From Rossellomorea vietnamensis (lineage in GTDB: Bacteria; Bacillota; Bacilli; Bacillales; Bacillaceae_B): 64,000 bases of DNA. Position 1 is the first letter of the stretch. Each line of letters opens with the position of its first letter. The position numbers and the translations under genes were made by a program. The stretch lies in NCBI RefSeq assembly GCF_025398035.1, contig NZ_CP104558.1, forward strand, positions 1,674,001-1,738,000. Reading direction: 5' to 3'. Below, one piece after another: positions 61,686 to 64,000 of this stretch. The notes beneath the pieces are model-generated. The model had not been told where the DNA came from, ran no database searches, and saw only the letters and a list, made by a program, of their open reading frames with translations.

Positions 61686-62549
61686 TTACTCCATCTCTCT
61701 AATATACTCTTTCACGACTTCATACACATACCCCTGGTTCGCAGCTGCTGTGTCGGGATTGTACGCTCCGCCGTTCGTTTTGTTATTTGACAGTACACGG
61801 ATTCCAAGGAAAGGTACATCATATGCTCCGGCGATTTGTGCCGCTGCTGCCCCTTCCATTTCCTCTACGGATGTACCGTATTTGTCATGGAACCATTGTA
61901 TGCGGTCCACTTCGTTATTCCATACGTCAGCAGAGCCGATTGTTCCTTCGACGACCTTGCCTTTTTTATATGTATCTTTAACGGCATCAGCCGCTGCAAG
62001 CAGTGACTCGTCCCCATCGTAATAACGGATTTTTTCTGCATTAGGGTCTTCCCCGGCACTTCCTTCAGATGCCATCAGGTCCATCGGCTTCCAGGCAGTA
62101 GGTTCGATTCCTTCTTCATCTGCCATGTTCCCCGTTTTTAATGAACCAAGATTGACAGTTCTTTCCCCGAGTACGATATCAAACACGTTCAATGCCGGAT
62201 CATGACCGCCTGAAGTCCCTTGATTGATGATGGCGATGGGATCATATTTTTCAATGGCGACAGCCGTAGCCGCTGCCGTATTTTCCATTCCTTTACCCGT
62301 CTTGGCAACGATGACCGGGTAATCGTCCACCGTTCCTTTATAAAAAACGAATGAGCCGGATGTTTCTTCCTTTACATTCTTAAGTTTTCCAGCGAATTTT
62401 TCAGCTTCAATGGGCATCGGCCCCTGAATCAGAATCGGCTGCTCTTCCTTTTTTTCTTTCGCTTCCGTTTGTTTCGTTGAGCTGCATCCCGTAAATAAGG
62501 ATAAACCTAGTACAGATACTGCTGCGAGTGATGCGATTTTCTTTTTCAT
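61686..62549 (-). CDS. Lipoprotein of the nucleoside phosphorylase/MTA-SAH nucleosidase family
   Basis: A 287-residue protein: lipoprotein signal with lipobox FTGC (Cys22), a lysine/glutamate-rich linker, and a PNP/UDP phosphorylase domain with INQGTSGGHDPAL, VEEMEGAAAAQIAGAYDVPF and IRVLSNNKT. The EMEGAA motif binds the ribose and SNN holds the base-binding region. It would split nucleosides outside the membrane, releasing bases for uptake. A guanine-type riboswitch precedes it, which supports a purine-salvage role. Confidence 0.83.
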   Translation of the reverse strand: MKKKIASLAAVSVLGLSLFTGCSSTKQTEAKEKKEEQPILIQGPMPIEAEKFAGKLKNVKEETSGSFVFYKGTVDDYPVIVAKTGKGMENTAAATAVAIEKYDPIAIINQGTSGGHDPALNVFDIVLGERTVNLGSLKTGNMADEEGIEPTAWKPMDLMASEGSAGEDPNAEKIRYYDGDESLLAAADAVKDTYKKGKVVEGTIGSADVWNNEVDRIQWFHDKYGTSVEEMEGAAAAQIAGAYDVPFLGIRVLSNNKTNGGAYNPDTAAANQGYVYEVVKEYIREME

Positions 62550-62590
62550 GTGAATCTCTCCCTTTTCATGGTGATTGAATCCCGCTGATT

Positions 62591-62771
62591 TTGGTCAAAA
62601 GAAAAAGACCTGTCATGGTAGAGTGAATCTACGTTCCAGATCTCAGAAGTCAAAGTAAAAGCAAAAACGGCAAAAAAACCGTAAAAACCGAATACTTCAA
62701 CCCGTAGTCCGGTTCTTATAATGGGAACCGGGTAGAAACGCTCAGACCATATTACTGAGGATATACGAGTG
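62591..62771 (-). promoter_or_regulatory. Purine (guanine-type) riboswitch
   Basis: On the minus strand the aptamer (62771-62699) has P1 ACTCGTA/TACGGGT, P2 CTCAG/CTGAG with AATATGG, the conserved GTTTCTACC junction and P3 CCGGTTC/GAACCGG. The specificity position in GGACTACGGG is C, which predicts guanine or hypoxanthine. The expression platform includes GTAGA/TCTAC and a T-rich run near 62591-62606 before the nucleosidase gene. Confidence 0.92.
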
Positions 62772-62797
62772 ACGATATGTAATGGTGGTACGGTGTA

Positions 62798-62826
62798 ACT
62801 ATAACAAACCCTCTTCTTTTAATCAA
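62798..62826 (-). promoter_or_regulatory. Promoter of the riboswitch-nucleosidase unit
   Basis: TTGATT (62821-62826) and TATAGT (62798-62803) on the minus strand are 17 bp apart, about 27 nt upstream of the aptamer. Confidence 0.65.
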
Positions 62827-62910
62827 CCAAAATACGAATTTTATTTTAATTAATTTAGTTATTGTTCGTGTTTGAAAGAATGTCTCTCTGTCAGTTTGAA
62901 AGCGTTACAT

Positions 62911-62938
62911 TTGAAATCCTATTGTAGAATACTATAAT
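62911..62938 (+). promoter_or_regulatory. Promoter of the Gfo/Idh/MocA gene, with a weak cre-like site before it
   Basis: TTGAAA (62911-62916) and TATAAT (62933-62938) are 16 bp apart. TGAAAGCGTTACAT at 62897-62910 resembles a CcpA site with one deviation. Confidence 0.55.
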
Positions 62939-62964
62939 AAAAGAAAAATGAAGAGGTGAAGACG

Positions 62965-63864
62965 ATGAAAATCGGTCTTATCGGATTAGGGGATATCGCA
63001 AAGAAAGCTTATCTTCCTGTCCTATCTGAAAAAGAAGGCATTGAATTGGTCCTTTGCACAAGAAATGCCAAGACGTTACATGCACTTGGAGATAAATATC
63101 GAGTGGAGAAAAGGGTTCAGACGGTTGAAGAACTGATAGCAGCAAACATCGATGCTGCCTTCGTCAGTACTGCCACTGAAGCCCACTACGAAATATCGGA
63201 AAAGCTCCTTGAGCACGGCATTCATGTATACATAGACAAACCGATCTCCCTCAACTTCAGGGAAACCGAACGAATCGTTCAACTTACAAAAGAGAACGGG
63301 AAGATTGCCATGGTTGGATTGAACCGACGCTTCATTCCAAAGGTAAAGGAACTGAAAGAGCACGGAAAACCGAGCTTCTTGTTGATGCAGAAAAATAGGT
63401 TTGCTGCACCGGACAAGGCAAGAAGATTTGTTGTCGAAGATTTCATTCATGTAGTAGACACTCTCCGCTTCCTGATGGATTCAACTGTAAAAGATGTAAA
63501 GGTCCAATCCTTTAAAAAAGGAGATCTCCTTCACCACCTCGTCATACAGCTCATCGGTGAGGACTGTACGGCAGTCGGCATCATGAATCGTGACGGAGGC
63601 GTGACGGAAGAAATCATTGAATACTCTGCCGGACATCATAAGTACGTCGTCGACAGTCTTGTAGAAACGACTCACTACCATAACAAAGAAAAGAGTGTTT
63701 CCTCCTTTGGTGACTGGGAGCCGACACTGTATAAACGGGGATTCTACGATCTGGTCGATCACTTCCTCGCCTGTGTGGAAAAAGGGCAGGAACCGGACCC
63801 TTCCATCGAGGATTCTTTGATCACCCATGAGATTTGTGAAAGAATTGTGGGAATGATCGACTAA
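62965..63864 (+). CDS. Gfo/Idh/MocA family oxidoreductase
   Basis: A 299-residue NAD(P)-dependent oxidoreductase. Rossmann motif IGLIGLGDIAKKAYLPVL at the N-terminus, then VYIDKPISLNFRETERIV, where EKP/DKP with lysine is the family catalytic motif. The C-terminal half is the usual beta-sheet domain. Substrates are often sugars, inositols or biliverdin-like compounds; this one is not identifiable. GAGGTG six nt before ATG 62965 sets the start; GTG 62956 is also open. Confidence 0.86.
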   Translation: MKIGLIGLGDIAKKAYLPVLSEKEGIELVLCTRNAKTLHALGDKYRVEKRVQTVEELIAANIDAAFVSTATEAHYEISEKLLEHGIHVYIDKPISLNFRETERIVQLTKENGKIAMVGLNRRFIPKVKELKEHGKPSFLLMQKNRFAAPDKARRFVVEDFIHVVDTLRFLMDSTVKDVKVQSFKKGDLLHHLVIQLIGEDCTAVGIMNRDGGVTEEIIEYSAGHHKYVVDSLVETTHYHNKEKSVSSFGDWEPTLYKRGFYDLVDHFLACVEKGQEPDPSIEDSLITHEICERIVGMID

Positions 63865-63966
63865 TTGAACGAAGGGGAGCCTTGCCATAGTGGGAGGGGC
63901 ACGTAACCCACCCCTATATCTCGCCAAAGAGAGGTTTTCTATTCAATAATAGTAGCCATAATCATG

Positions 63967-64000
63967 CAAAGGCCCAAGTGGTTCACCACTTGGGCCTTTG
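63967..64000 (+). terminator. Strong hairpin at the right edge, probably a terminator
   Basis: A perfect 15-bp stem, CAAAGGCCCAAGTGG with CCACTTGGGCCTTTG, closes the window; the T tail would lie beyond the edge. Between 63865 and 63966 no gene is seen. Confidence 0.7.

Overview
The window reads as chromosomal DNA of a Bacillaceae bacterium. The basis is strong AGGAGG ribosome-binding sites with frequent TTG and GTG starts, many U-tailed intrinsic terminators, a self-sufficient CYP102-type P450 with a Bm3R1-type repressor and operator, DbpA/YxiN, HflX, duplicated cold-shock genes, a Pit/DUF47 phosphate pair, a guanine riboswitch and the DUF3934 and DUF4003 families. A marine or soil genus such as Rossellomorea would fit, but the genus is inference. 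No rRNA, tRNA, CRISPR array or prophage was seen.

Layout. 0-5.7 kb: the end of an HrtAB-like ABC exporter, an IS1182-type insertion sequence that appears to have duplicated a terminator hairpin, an EamA permease and an unknown two-gene operon. 5.7-17 kb: small regulator-effector units (AraC/GyrI, ArsR with SRPBCC, Xre with a membrane protein, HxlR with VOC) and metabolic genes (amine oxidase, oxidoreductase, GabD-like dehydrogenase, BrnQ with a structured leader). 17-25.5 kb: LysE, a 1515-residue FtsX permease fused to an M1 metallopeptidase with its ATPase, DUF488, and a TauE/10-TM pair. 25.6-38.7 kb: a halocin C8-like bacteriocin candidate with a 31-aa membrane peptide, a transglutaminase lipoprotein, a GntR/DUF1648 pair, an alanine symporter, a PLL-like propeller protein, HflX, a soluble chemoreceptor and an SDR. 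38.8-50.4 kb: the P450 operon and a LacI-controlled sugar uptake and debranching cluster that lacks its own ATPase. 50.4-64 kb: DbpA, a tandem covarying hairpin array, a csp pair, MerR/TipAS, RluF, phosphate uptake, a desaturase with a decayed DesR, an RNA methyltransferase, an SDR, and a lipoprotein nucleosidase under a guanine riboswitch.

Two non-coding themes stand out. First, a dispersed inverted-repeat family with the arm GAGGGACGGACCTC occurs at least 18 times. It sits mostly within 20 nt of stop codons between 7.6 and 38.5 kb, twice supplies the stop codon itself, and one copy lies inside the decayed desR-like gene. Second, two exact 126-bp tandem units at 52.1-52.4 kb differ by compensatory base changes in their stems, which argues that the folded form is what is conserved.

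Many genes sit beside readable operators (ArsR, Xre, GntR, Bm3R1, LacI, MerR, DesR types), so much of the local regulation can be inferred from the sequence. Start codons were chosen by ribosome-binding-site spacing and often differ from the longest open frame.
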